From: CAXBDP01 sp964598395
GTDB lineage: Bacteria; Bacteroidota; Bacteroidia; Cytophagales; Cyclobacteriaceae
Assembly: GCA_964598395.1 (NCBI GenBank)
Contig: CAZRBW010000018.1
Span: 1 to 47,774 of the forward strand
Length of the DNA stretch: 47,774 nt
Direction: 5' to 3'
Shown: piece by piece, positions 34,124 through 41,663 of the stretch
Position numbering within the stretch: the first letter of the stretch is position 1
Layout of the letters: each line of letters starts with the position of its first letter
Made by a program: the position numbers and the translations under genes
The notes under the pieces: model-generated
What the model saw: the letters and a program-made list of their open reading frames with translations, nothing else
Databases searched by the model: none
What the model was told of the DNA's origin: nothing

Positions 34124-34675
34124 ATGAAAAAAGCATATCATCCATGGCATTCGGTAGAATTTGGTGAAGAGTCACCAGAAATCGTAAATGCCATTATAGA
34201 AATATCAAAAGGCAGTAAGGCCAAGTATGAGCTTGATAAGAAAAGTGGCCTTTTGAAACTCGACCGCGTATTGTTTTCTGCGGTGCATTATCCAGCCAAT
34301 TATGGTTTTATCCCTCAAACGTATTGCGATGATAATGACCCACTAGATATATTGGTGATTTCTCAAATTGATTTCCAGCCTCTTTGCTTGGTGAGTGCCA
34401 AAGTAATCGGTGTAATGCGGATGATTGATGGTGGCGAAAAAGACGATAAAATCATCGCTGTAGCACAAAATGATATATCGGTAAATTACATTGATGATAT
34501 CGACCAACTACCTCCAAATATCGAAAAGGAAGTACTCCGCTTTTTTGAAGATTACAAAAAGCTAGAAAATAAGGAAGTGGTTGTTGAAAGCTTTCTGCCA
34601 AAAAGTGTAGCACTTAAAATCGTGCAAGAGAGTATTGAATTGTATAAGCAAGAGTTTCAGCAATTGATAAACTAG
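34124..34675 (+). CDS. ppa: Inorganic pyrophosphatase (family I)
   Basis: A 183-residue soluble pyrophosphatase that hydrolyses PPi to phosphate and pulls biosynthetic reactions forward. Motifs are EISKGSKAKYELDKKSG with the active-site Lys/Glu, VHYPANYGFIPQTYCDD, and the family I signature DDNDPLDILVIS supplying the metal aspartates. VIGVMRMIDGGEKDDKIIAV carries the other metal and phosphate ligands. Length fits the bacterial hexameric form (about 175-185). The gene lies 26 bp after the Rieske gene and may share its transcript. A strong terminator follows 18 bp downstream. Confidence 0.95.
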   Translation: MKKAYHPWHSVEFGEESPEIVNAIIEISKGSKAKYELDKKSGLLKLDRVLFSAVHYPANYGFIPQTYCDDNDPLDILVISQIDFQPLCLVSAKVIGVMRMIDGGEKDDKIIAVAQNDISVNYIDDIDQLPPNIEKEVLRFFEDYKKLENKEVVVESFLPKSVALKIVQESIELYKQEFQQLIN

Positions 34676-34693
34676 CGGCTGATCAAAAATCAA

Positions 34694-34730
34694 AAAAGCC
34701 CAAGTTGAAGGAATTTCAGCTTGGGCTTTT
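34694..34730. terminator. Bidirectional terminator after ppa
   Basis: Stem with core AAAAGCCCAAG / CTTGGGCTTTT extended by a G-T wobble and TGAA/TTCA, loop about 5 nt. It lies between convergent ppa and the Asp-box protein gene. The core is the same ten bases as the glyQS terminator at 18108-18148. Confidence 0.9.
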
Positions 34731-34751
34731 CAATTTTAATGGCAGAAAAGA

Positions 34752-37700
34752 CTACTGTTGTTGCGCGTCGTATTCCTGCTTGGTCAAAAGTTTTATCTCT
34801 TCTAAACCTTCCCTTTTGAGTGAAGTATTAATACTTGCTACTCTCTGACCGAAAGCCTGGTCTGCTTTGGCTTTTTCTTTTGCCACCTCCACTTTAAGGG
34901 CCTCCAAGCCATCTATCTGACTCTGTGTAGGCATTCCTTGAAAACGGCTAACACCACCATAAATCTCAGCAATTTTCTCTCTTAATTTCTCATCAGAGCC
35001 AAATTGATTAGGATCAGTACTTACCAAATTCTGGTGTAAGTCTTCCATTAGTTTTGAAATGCTTTCGAGATTTTCTTTCAATTCGCCACTTGTCTTCACA
35101 ATAGCTGAGTCTGCTTGGCTTTTCACACTCAATAGCTGAGCATTGAGAAAGCCTAAATCTTCGAGCAAGCTGTAAGCATCCATCACCACTTTGTGTTGCA
35201 GTTCTCTATCAGCTGTAGAATGTGGCGAGGCTGGATCATATTCCAATAGAATACTTCCTTCGTGGATTTCATCACCTTTTACCACCCGCACCCTATACTC
35301 ACCTGGTGGATAAGCCGGGCCAAAAATAGCATTGGCACTAATTGTATTTCTTGAACTTGGTACTCTTGGTGCTTTTTGCCTGGCTGGCCATGCTACTTTA
35401 TTTATTCCTCTAGATTTTCCAGCTTGTAACTCTGCTATTACTACGCCATCATCATCAAGCACTTCCACCTTCATATCACCAAAAATGTGGCGCTTTTTCA
35501 AATAATAAGAAATGGTGGCTTCCTCCGTAGGGTTGGGACCCACGTATTCATCATCACCTGGAAAAATTTGCTGGCCACCAAATGAGCCAATTCTGTAGGT
35601 TCGGCTTGGAAGCAAAGCCACTTCCATATCTAATACCTCTGGTTTCAGGCCGCGCAAAGCTGTGATATCATCTAATATAAAAATACCACGCCCATGGGTT
35701 GCCATCACCAAATCATTGTCTATTGGATGGATTATCATGTCGAATACGGCCACCGGAGGCATATTTCCTTCGAATCGAACCCAATTTTTGCCTGTGTCAA
35801 TTGAGATAAATAAGCCGAATTCAGTACCCAAAAACAACAGATTTTCACTCTTAGTATCCTCACGAATTACATGGGCATATCCACTTATATTTTCATCTAC
35901 TAGTGTAGTCCATGTTTTGCCATAATCTTCGGTGATATACACATAGCTATTCATATCGCCAGCACGGTGCCCATCGAAAGTGGCAAATGCACGACCTTCT
36001 ACCGCATGACTCGCCTCCACATAACTTACCCAAGTATTTGCAGGGCGATTTGGTACATTTCCAATTACATTATCCCAGGTTTTGCCTCCATTACGAGTGA
36101 TTTGCAGGTTACCATCATCTGTCCCTACCCAAATTAATTGGTCATTGAGTGGGGATTCTTTTACGGTAATAATTGTGGTGTGATTTTCCGCGCTTGTGTT
36201 CTCTTTGGTCAAACCACCCGAGAGCGCTTGCTTCTGCTTGGTTGTATCATTTGTGGTGAGATCTGGAGAAATCCTTATCCAAGTATCCCCTTTATCGCTA
36301 GAGCGATAGAGGTACTGGGCGCCTATGTAGATATCCTTACTTTTGGCACCAAAATGTACTGGCGTGTTCCAGTTGAACCTGAGTTTTTCTACATCAGCTG
36401 TTTTGGTTGGCTTTATGGCTTTTGCTTCTCTTGTCTTCATATAAAAACGCTGCACATTGCCTCCTTGCGATTGCCAATACACAATATTTGGATCTTCCAT
36501 ATCTGGGAAAACATAGAAGCCATCTCCACCACCTACATTTTTCCAATCTGCGATGCGAATTCCGCCTGTGCCTCGTGATGGTCCCATCCAGCTGCCATTA
36601 TCTTGTAGGCCACCATAGACATTGTATGGTCGCTGATTGTCGGCACTTACATGATAAAACTGTGAGATTGGCAGGCTACGATTGAATGACCAAGTGCTGC
36701 CACCATCTCGTGAGGTGTACAAGCCGCCATCCGTACCAAGATAAAGTAAGTTATTGTCTTGTGAGCCCACCCATAATGCATGATGATCCACGTGAATACC
36801 TCCTAATGGATTTACCGTGTATGGCGTGGCAAAGGCTTTTCCTCCATCGCTACTTACATTCAGATTGAGCCCAGGTTTGTAAATGCGGGAGGAATCTGTT
36901 GGATCCGCAACCAATAATGAAAAGTAAAAAGGACGCTCACTTACAGTTTTGGTTCGATTCATTTCTGTCCAGTTTTCGCCTTTGTTGCTCGATCTGAACA
37001 AGGCCGTACTATCACTTTCAATCAACGCGTACACCACGTCTGCATTTGCTGGAGTTACACTTAATGCAATTCTACCTTTCATTCCTCGAGGCAAATCTTG
37101 TTTCAATTCCTGCCAATTTGCTCCGCCATCAATACTTTTGTATAGTCCAGAGCCTTCACCACCCGAAACAAAATCGTAGGCAGTTCTTCTGAAAGAGTAC
37201 GTCCCTGCATACAAGATTTCTGGGTTGGCAGGATCCATAGCCAAATCTGAGGCGCCAGTTCTTTGATCTACATATAGGATTTTATTCCAAGTTTGTCCAC
37301 CATCGGTAGTTTTGTACAATCCACGATCTTCGCCATCGGCCCAAAGTGGACCCATCGCAGCCACGTACACGATGTTTGGATCTTGCGGGTGGATAATGAT
37401 TTTAGCTATTCTCTCAGTGCTTTCCAAGCCCAAGTGAATCCAATTTTCACCTCCATCCACTGTTTTGTATATGCCATCACCAATAGAAACTGAATTGCGT
37501 ATCCAAGGCTCACCAGTGCCCACCCATACTGTATCGGGATGCTGTTGATCTATTGCTATGTTTCCTATTGATTGTGTATGCTTATCGAAAACGGGCTTAA
37601 AGGTAGTTCCACCATTTTCGCTTTTCCATACGCCGCCCCCTGCGGCTCCCACCCAAAGTATATTGGGATTGCTGTGTTGTGCATCGAGGCTACTTATCCT

Positions 37701-37829
37701 CCCGCTCATTGTTGCTGGGCCGATTTGTCGCACTGCCATTGAGCCAAATGTGGCCGTACTTAGTGGAGTTTCTTGTGCTTGTGCTTGAATGCTAAGTACT
37801 AGTAGTAGAGCAATTAGATATCTTTTCAT
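34752..37829 (-). CDS. Exported sortilin/VPS10-like Asp-box beta-propeller protein
   Basis: A 1025-residue secreted protein. Signal peptide KRYLIALLLVLSIQAQAQ leads into a long beta-propeller region with about ten or eleven Asp-box-like repeats of the form SxDxGxxW: TVDGGENW, TTDGGQTW, SIDGGANW, SSNKGENW, SRDGGSTW, SSDKGDTW, TRNGGKTW, TEDYGKTW, SIDTGKNW. Around residue 700 it changes to a beta-sandwich-like segment (LPSRTYRIGSFGGQQIFPG, YRVRVVKGDEIHEGSILLEY), then an Ala/Gln/Lys-rich helical C-terminus. This layout is common among Bacteroidota proteins annotated as glycosyl hydrolases or WD40/YVTN/BNR-like repeat proteins, but the enzymatic activity is usually unproven. No type IX sorting domain was recognised. 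Confidence 0.88.
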   Translation of the reverse strand: MKRYLIALLLVLSIQAQAQETPLSTATFGSMAVRQIGPATMSGRISSLDAQHSNPNILWVGAAGGGVWKSENGGTTFKPVFDKHTQSIGNIAIDQQHPDTVWVGTGEPWIRNSVSIGDGIYKTVDGGENWIHLGLESTERIAKIIIHPQDPNIVYVAAMGPLWADGEDRGLYKTTDGGQTWNKILYVDQRTGASDLAMDPANPEILYAGTYSFRRTAYDFVSGGEGSGLYKSIDGGANWQELKQDLPRGMKGRIALSVTPANADVVYALIESDSTALFRSSNKGENWTEMNRTKTVSERPFYFSLLVADPTDSSRIYKPGLNLNVSSDGGKAFATPYTVNPLGGIHVDHHALWVGSQDNNLLYLGTDGGLYTSRDGGSTWSFNRSLPISQFYHVSADNQRPYNVYGGLQDNGSWMGPSRGTGGIRIADWKNVGGGDGFYVFPDMEDPNIVYWQSQGGNVQRFYMKTREAKAIKPTKTADVEKLRFNWNTPVHFGAKSKDIYIGAQYLYRSSDKGDTWIRISPDLTTNDTTKQKQALSGGLTKENTSAENHTTIITVKESPLNDQLIWVGTDDGNLQITRNGGKTWDNVIGNVPNRPANTWVSYVEASHAVEGRAFATFDGHRAGDMNSYVYITEDYGKTWTTLVDENISGYAHVIREDTKSENLLFLGTEFGLFISIDTGKNWVRFEGNMPPVAVFDMIIHPIDNDLVMATHGRGIFILDDITALRGLKPEVLDMEVALLPSRTYRIGSFGGQQIFPGDDEYVGPNPTEEATISYYLKKRHIFGDMKVEVLDDDGVVIAELQAGKSRGINKVAWPARQKAPRVPSSRNTISANAIFGPAYPPGEYRVRVVKGDEIHEGSILLEYDPASPHSTADRELQHKVVMDAYSLLEDLGFLNAQLLSVKSQADSAIVKTSGELKENLESISKLMEDLHQNLVSTDPNQFGSDEKLREKIAEIYGGVSRFQGMPTQSQIDGLEALKVEVAKEKAKADQAFGQRVASINTSLKREGLEEIKLLTKQEYDAQQQ

Positions 37830-37846
37830 AAGGGTTGTGTTTGGGC

Positions 37847-37882
37847 AAAAAAATAGCCATCAGACTTTCATCGATGGCTATT
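37847..37882 (-). terminator. Intrinsic terminator after LolA-like gene
   Basis: Inverted repeat AATAGCCATC (37852-37861) / GATGGCTATT (37873-37882) with an 11-nt loop. On the minus strand it is followed by a T run (+ strand A run 37847-37853). It lies just after the stop of the 37902-38621 gene and before the Asp-box protein's start. Confidence 0.88.
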
Positions 37883-37901
37883 CTTAATTTTCTAATACAA
37901 T

Positions 37902-38621
37902 TTACTTTGCTGGTTTTACAAAAATGGCATCGTCAACCTCAACACCAAACTGAACCTTATCTATAATTAGATTCATGTTTTGTCCCATAACACCTGTAGT
38001 GATGCTATGTGCCATCATTACGCCATCAACTTCTTTGTAGTTACCCATTGTAGCACTAGAAGTAACTGTGTTTCCTTCTACTACCATCGTCACTTCCGTC
38101 TTAAGTACTACATAATTATCTGCATCCAAAAAGTAAGTAGCCTCTGTTCCATCAGTCTTGGTAAGTTTTAACTTGAATACATCAGCACCTTCAAAAGTAT
38201 CTTTGCCAAGTAATTCAACTTTATTTCCTTTTGCAGCATAATTGTACAAAGGCCCATCAATATCAGCATTGTCAAGTGCGCTTTTCAATTCAATACCTGC
38301 CATATCTTGTGGCTCGGCTATACCCATCAATGGGTTTACTTGCCAACCTGATTCGCCATTGAACGCTTGGATCATCTTCATACCTTGGAATGATGACTCC
38401 ATGTAGAATTTTCCTTCTCTTTTGTATTTCTGATTGAAAGGAATTTCCAAACCTTGTACAACAATTTTGCCTTCAGTTTGCATCGTTTTCACATTGCTCA
38501 ATTTCGACTGACCGATTGTCTCGAAATGTTTTGCCAAAATCTCATCTACACTTTGCGCTTGCACAGACATTACACCCACCAGTAATAATGCTGTAGCCAC
38601 TCCTCTAAATAATTTTCTCAT
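37902..38621 (-). CDS. LolA-like periplasmic lipoprotein-carrier-fold protein
   Basis: A 239-residue exported protein with signal peptide MRKLFRGVATALLLVGVMSV ending in QAQ. The mature part is a series of beta-strands typical of the LolA/LppX/LolB fold, such as KTMQTEGKIVVQGLEIPF, KREGKFYMESSFQGMKMIQA, GKDTFEGADVFKLKLT and TYFLDADNYVVLKTE. Bacteroidota often annotate such proteins as outer-membrane lipoprotein-sorting proteins, but the fold also binds other hydrophobic ligands and this is not necessarily LolA. It has its own terminator at 37847-37882, and the gene upstream has another, so it is probably monocistronic. Confidence 0.82.
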   Translation of the reverse strand: MRKLFRGVATALLLVGVMSVQAQSVDEILAKHFETIGQSKLSNVKTMQTEGKIVVQGLEIPFNQKYKREGKFYMESSFQGMKMIQAFNGESGWQVNPLMGIAEPQDMAGIELKSALDNADIDGPLYNYAAKGNKVELLGKDTFEGADVFKLKLTKTDGTEATYFLDADNYVVLKTEVTMVVEGNTVTSSATMGNYKEVDGVMMAHSITTGVMGQNMNLIIDKVQFGVEVDDAIFVKPAK

Positions 38622-38744
38622 GTTTTGGTATTTTAGTTTCTAAAGCGAATTTAGCAAGGAACAATTCAAAGTGATGAATAAAATGATTAATTATAAAATT
38701 ATTCAGGCAAATGGAATTTTTCACGGATAAAAAAGACAAGACAA

Positions 38745-38773
38745 AAAGCCGAATGATTGAATCACTCGGCTTT
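38745..38773 (-). terminator. Intrinsic terminator after second TonB-type receptor
   Basis: Hairpin AAAGCCGA...TCGGCTTT (arms from 38745 and ending at 38773) with inner TGATT/AATCA pairing and one mismatch. On the minus strand it is followed by a T-rich run. It lies 33 bp after the stop of the 38806-41235 gene. Confidence 0.85.
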
Positions 38774-38805
38774 ATTTAAAAATTTATCTCTTTTCGTGGT
38801 CTAAC

Positions 38806-41235
38806 TTATTTTCCTGTACGAATCAATTCATCTTGATTTCCTACACTTCTAGCTTGTGATTGGAATTTCTCACCACGGCTAAATCTGTACCTTACGGTGA
38901 ACCTTACACTTTGATTACCCTGGTAGTTGTCCATCACTGTATTTTGATTTTGGAAATCAACAAACAACTTATCCCTTCTTGATCTGAACATGTCAGTAGC
39001 ATTGATTGCCAAATCGAGCTTATTGTCCATAAATGACTTCTTGATACCTGCATCAGCCCAAAACTGCCCTCCGATATGATACACTCCATAATAGATTGGC
39101 CCACGATAAGTACCACTCAATTCGAACTTGATACCGTGTGGTAATGAAAATGAATGCTGATTTTGTAAATACAATGTCCATCTTGAATTATCAATTTCGA
39201 AATTGTCTAACTCTGCTTTGAACTGCTGGTAGCTAACATTTGCGAAGGTGTTTACACTCCACCAAGGCATTATTTCAGTAGGAATCATTAGACGAGCCAT
39301 GTAGGAATAACTATTGTTCAAATTGGTATTCATAAATGTAGTAGTTTGGTTTTCGTCATCTTGAAACGGAACTTCGGTAATTACATCGCTAGCTGCTTGG
39401 TATGCCAGGGTGAAATTGTACATCCCTTTGAATACTTGTGTCAGTTCAATTGAATTGGTGTAAGACGGAATTAAATCTGGATTGCCTTGAATGAACGTGT
39501 AGGGATCGGCATACAATAAAAAGGGATTGAGCATAGCATAGGGTGGACGGAAAATTCTACGGCTATAGCTATAGTTTATAGTGTAATTGTCACTCACTTT
39601 TTGGTTCAAGAATATGCTTGGGAAAAAGTCGGTATAGTTTCGTGGCGTACGCTTATCTAAGGTGAAAGAATAGCCCTCTGCTTGTGTTGATTCCACCCGT
39701 AAGCCAGCTTGCAGCTTAAATTTGTCCCCCAAGCTAGTATGTAATGTTCCATAAGCTGCATATATATCTTCCTCGTACAAAAAGTGATTACTTCTTATTG
39801 GATCTATCACCCAAGAATCTCCCTCTTTGAAGGAAAATATCACATCATTATCGGAAATTACTCGGCTGAATTTCACGCCGGATTCTAGTTTCATTTTATT
39901 TGCCCAATGCTTAGTATAATCTGCTTTTACAGAATAGATATTGTAAGATGTGGGATTGTCAGAAGTTAGAAGCTCATCCTGACCAGTAACTTCACCATTC
40001 TGCAAATACAAATTATCGAAATTCGAGTAATCATTAGAAATCATTCCAGAATAATCGGCATCGAATGATATGGTGCTTCCCAAAGTATCCAATTTGCCTA
40101 CATAGTGGAAATTATAGGCTTTCTGATGAAAGTCGCTGGTTACTCTATTATTTGCAAAAACCGAACGCCCAGGAAATGCTTGAGACAATAGGCGTGTATC
40201 GGATGTCATATCAAATGATCCATCATTCATCACATTTTTGGCCATTGCTCCAATTGAATGATTATCATTGATTTGAAAATCTGTTCCAACTTGTAAGGCG
40301 GTGCTTTTCATTCTATCACTCATGGTTGCATCTTGGCGTATCCCTTCAAAGTCTTGGCTTTGTGTAAAATCTCTTGAGATATCGAAGTATCTTGCTCTAC
40401 GTCTATCACTTTTGTCAAGATTGAGATAACTAGAAAACTTACCTGATTTGTAATTCAAATTAGTGCCGCCAAAGTAGCTGTGCAAATCGTTGTAAGCTGT
40501 TCCCAAATTTGCACTTCCATGCATCCCTGTTAGAGTGTTTTTCTTCAATTTGATATCAATAATGCCACTTGTGCCTTCTGCATCGTATTTGGATGATGGA
40601 TTGGTAATAATCTCGATATTCTTAATATTATCTGCCGACATACCGGTAAGGTAATTTTCTAATTCCTTTGGCGACAAATAAGTAGGGCGGCCATCAATTA
40701 GAATTCTTGTTCCGCTCATGCCATTAAGCAGGATGTTCCCATCATTATCTACAATTACACCTGGAGCTTTTTCGAGTACTTCCAAAGCATTATTACCAGC
40801 CGTTAGCGCAGAGTTTTCCACATTCATCACCATTTTGTCGGTTTCAACAACGATTTGCGGACGCATGCCTTTCACTTGCACACCCTCTAGCTCCATCGCT
40901 TCTTCTGCCATAGTAATCTGCCCAAAGTTCTTCTCAAAAGGAAATGAGCTAATTTGAATTGGTTCGGAAGTAAAGGTCTCAAAACCCAAAAAAGTAGCGT
41001 TCAAAGTATAATTGCCTTTTTCATTCACTCGAATAGTAAATGTGCCTTCCATGCTAGTAGCTACATTACTTAGCTTGGCTTCGGTAGCTATATTTTGTAG
41101 ATATACATTGGCAAATGGGATTGCCTCTCCTTTTGCATCCACTAGCTTTCCTGTAATGGTGCCGGTGTCAGCTGGCTGAGCTTGTATGCCCATAACCATA
41201 AAAATAAGTAGTAGTGATAAAATAAACGTTTTCAT
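38806..41235 (-). CDS. TonB-dependent receptor-like outer-membrane beta-barrel protein
   Basis: An 809-residue outer-membrane protein from ATG 41235, where KTFILSLLLIFMVMGIQAQ gives a signal peptide; an upstream in-frame start would add 17 unlike residues. Next come a CarboxypepD_reg beta-domain (GTITGKLVDAKGEAIPFANV) and a plug with ALEVLEKAPGVIVDNDGNIL, GTRILIDGRPTYLSPKELE and NIKNIEIITNPSSKYDAEGT. The C-terminal barrel is of the OMP_b-brl_3 type (YTINYSYSRRIFRPPYAMLN). This class lacks a recognisable TonB box and its substrates are mostly unknown. A hairpin sits immediately before the ATG, and a structured RNA with a terminator lies upstream on the same strand. Confidence 0.92.
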   Translation of the reverse strand: MKTFILSLLLIFMVMGIQAQPADTGTITGKLVDAKGEAIPFANVYLQNIATEAKLSNVATSMEGTFTIRVNEKGNYTLNATFLGFETFTSEPIQISSFPFEKNFGQITMAEEAMELEGVQVKGMRPQIVVETDKMVMNVENSALTAGNNALEVLEKAPGVIVDNDGNILLNGMSGTRILIDGRPTYLSPKELENYLTGMSADNIKNIEIITNPSSKYDAEGTSGIIDIKLKKNTLTGMHGSANLGTAYNDLHSYFGGTNLNYKSGKFSSYLNLDKSDRRRARYFDISRDFTQSQDFEGIRQDATMSDRMKSTALQVGTDFQINDNHSIGAMAKNVMNDGSFDMTSDTRLLSQAFPGRSVFANNRVTSDFHQKAYNFHYVGKLDTLGSTISFDADYSGMISNDYSNFDNLYLQNGEVTGQDELLTSDNPTSYNIYSVKADYTKHWANKMKLESGVKFSRVISDNDVIFSFKEGDSWVIDPIRSNHFLYEEDIYAAYGTLHTSLGDKFKLQAGLRVESTQAEGYSFTLDKRTPRNYTDFFPSIFLNQKVSDNYTINYSYSRRIFRPPYAMLNPFLLYADPYTFIQGNPDLIPSYTNSIELTQVFKGMYNFTLAYQAASDVITEVPFQDDENQTTTFMNTNLNNSYSYMARLMIPTEIMPWWSVNTFANVSYQQFKAELDNFEIDNSRWTLYLQNQHSFSLPHGIKFELSGTYRGPIYYGVYHIGGQFWADAGIKKSFMDNKLDLAINATDMFRSRRDKLFVDFQNQNTVMDNYQGNQSVRFTVRYRFSRGEKFQSQARSVGNQDELIRTGK

Positions 41236-41237
41236 GT

Positions 41238-41263
41238 GTGTGGTATAAATTGCTTTGCCACAC
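41238..41263 (-). promoter_or_regulatory. Hairpin abutting the TonB receptor start codon
   Basis: On the minus strand GTGTGG (41263-41258) pairs with CCACAC (41243-41238), 14-nt loop, and the stem ends 2 nt before the ATG at 41235. Such a hairpin would occupy the ribosome-binding region and could modulate translation. No Shine-Dalgarno is visible, as is usual in Bacteroidota. Confidence 0.4.
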
Positions 41264-41375
41264 TTTAGGAATATTTGTGCCGACAATTTAAGCGCCTTAT
41301 TATCAGCTATTTATAAAAATTATTGTACTACCAGTTTGTATTGCTAGCGTACAGTTGCGTTCATTTTTGAACAAT

Positions 41376-41408
41376 AAAAAAACAGCGACATCTCACGACG
41401 CCGCTGTC
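41376..41408 (-). terminator. Intrinsic terminator of the small RNA unit
   Basis: On the minus strand GACAGCG pairs with CGCTGTT (one G-U wobble; arms at 41408-41402 and 41387-41381), followed by an uninterrupted T run (A run 41376-41382 on the plus strand). It stands 145 bp before the TonB receptor ATG and 256 bp after the stop of the ceramidase-like gene, so it belongs to neither gene in an obvious way. Confidence 0.8.
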
Positions 41409-41590
41409 CCACCATGAAAACCTGCGATTTCAAAAGGGCTCTCAACATTTTATGAATAGTTATTTTACCAACCGCACATTTACTCAATAGCCTGTGGTTT
41501 AAGCAAACTATCCCCATAAAACTATTCAATCACCAATGCCGAGGTTCTGAAATCATAATCCTAACAGCGTGTATGGTTATTTGTTTTTGT
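41376..41590 (-). ncRNA. Candidate structured small RNA, 6S-like rod
   Basis: A non-coding stretch of about 215 nt bounded by a -7 box (41595-41602) and an intrinsic terminator. Reading the minus strand, five complementary pairs are perfectly nested: 41593-41589 with 41412-41408 (CCCAC/GTGGG); 41587-41583 with 41421-41417 (AAAAC/GTTTT); 41554-41545 with 41435-41426 (10 bp, one G-U); 41543-41536 with 41448-41441 (8 bp, two G-U); 41528-41520 with 41461-41453 (9 bp). The apical part (41519-41462) can form an AACC-ACA/TGT-GGTT hairpin. A 28-nt bulge (41582-41555) faces only 4 nt. Size, rod shape and end-closing stem recall 6S RNA (SsrS), which binds RNA polymerase. A regulatory leader of the downstream TonB receptor is the main alternative. 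No family consensus could be checked. Confidence 0.5.
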
Positions 41591-41594
41591 GGGA

Positions 41595-41602
41595 CAAAAA
41601 TA
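41595..41602 (-). promoter_or_regulatory. -7 box TATTTTTG of the small RNA unit
   Basis: Minus-strand TATTTTTG matches TAnnTTTG and would start transcription near 41590, exactly at the closing stem of the predicted RNA. A TTAG, rather than TTG, lies at about the -33 position. Confidence 0.55.
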
Positions 41603-41663
41603 TTTTAAGGAAGAGACTCCTAAGCTTTAGGAAAAAATAGGAAAACCAGAAGATTCTTTAATA

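Noticed and set aside
36138..36578. Plus-strand open frame of 146 codons
   Set aside because: It is antisense to the Asp-box protein gene, whose repeats are continuous and convincing through this stretch; the antisense frame has no recognisable motif.
41344..41529. Minus-strand open frame of 61 codons within the small-RNA unit
   Set aside because: It reads across the terminator hairpin and has no protein-like pattern; the RNA-structure explanation fits better.
41376..41590. tmRNA, RNase P RNA or cobalamin riboswitch for the structured RNA
   Set aside because: No tRNA-like CCA end with T-loop, no RNase P core sequences and no B12-box-like segment could be found in the minus-strand sequence.
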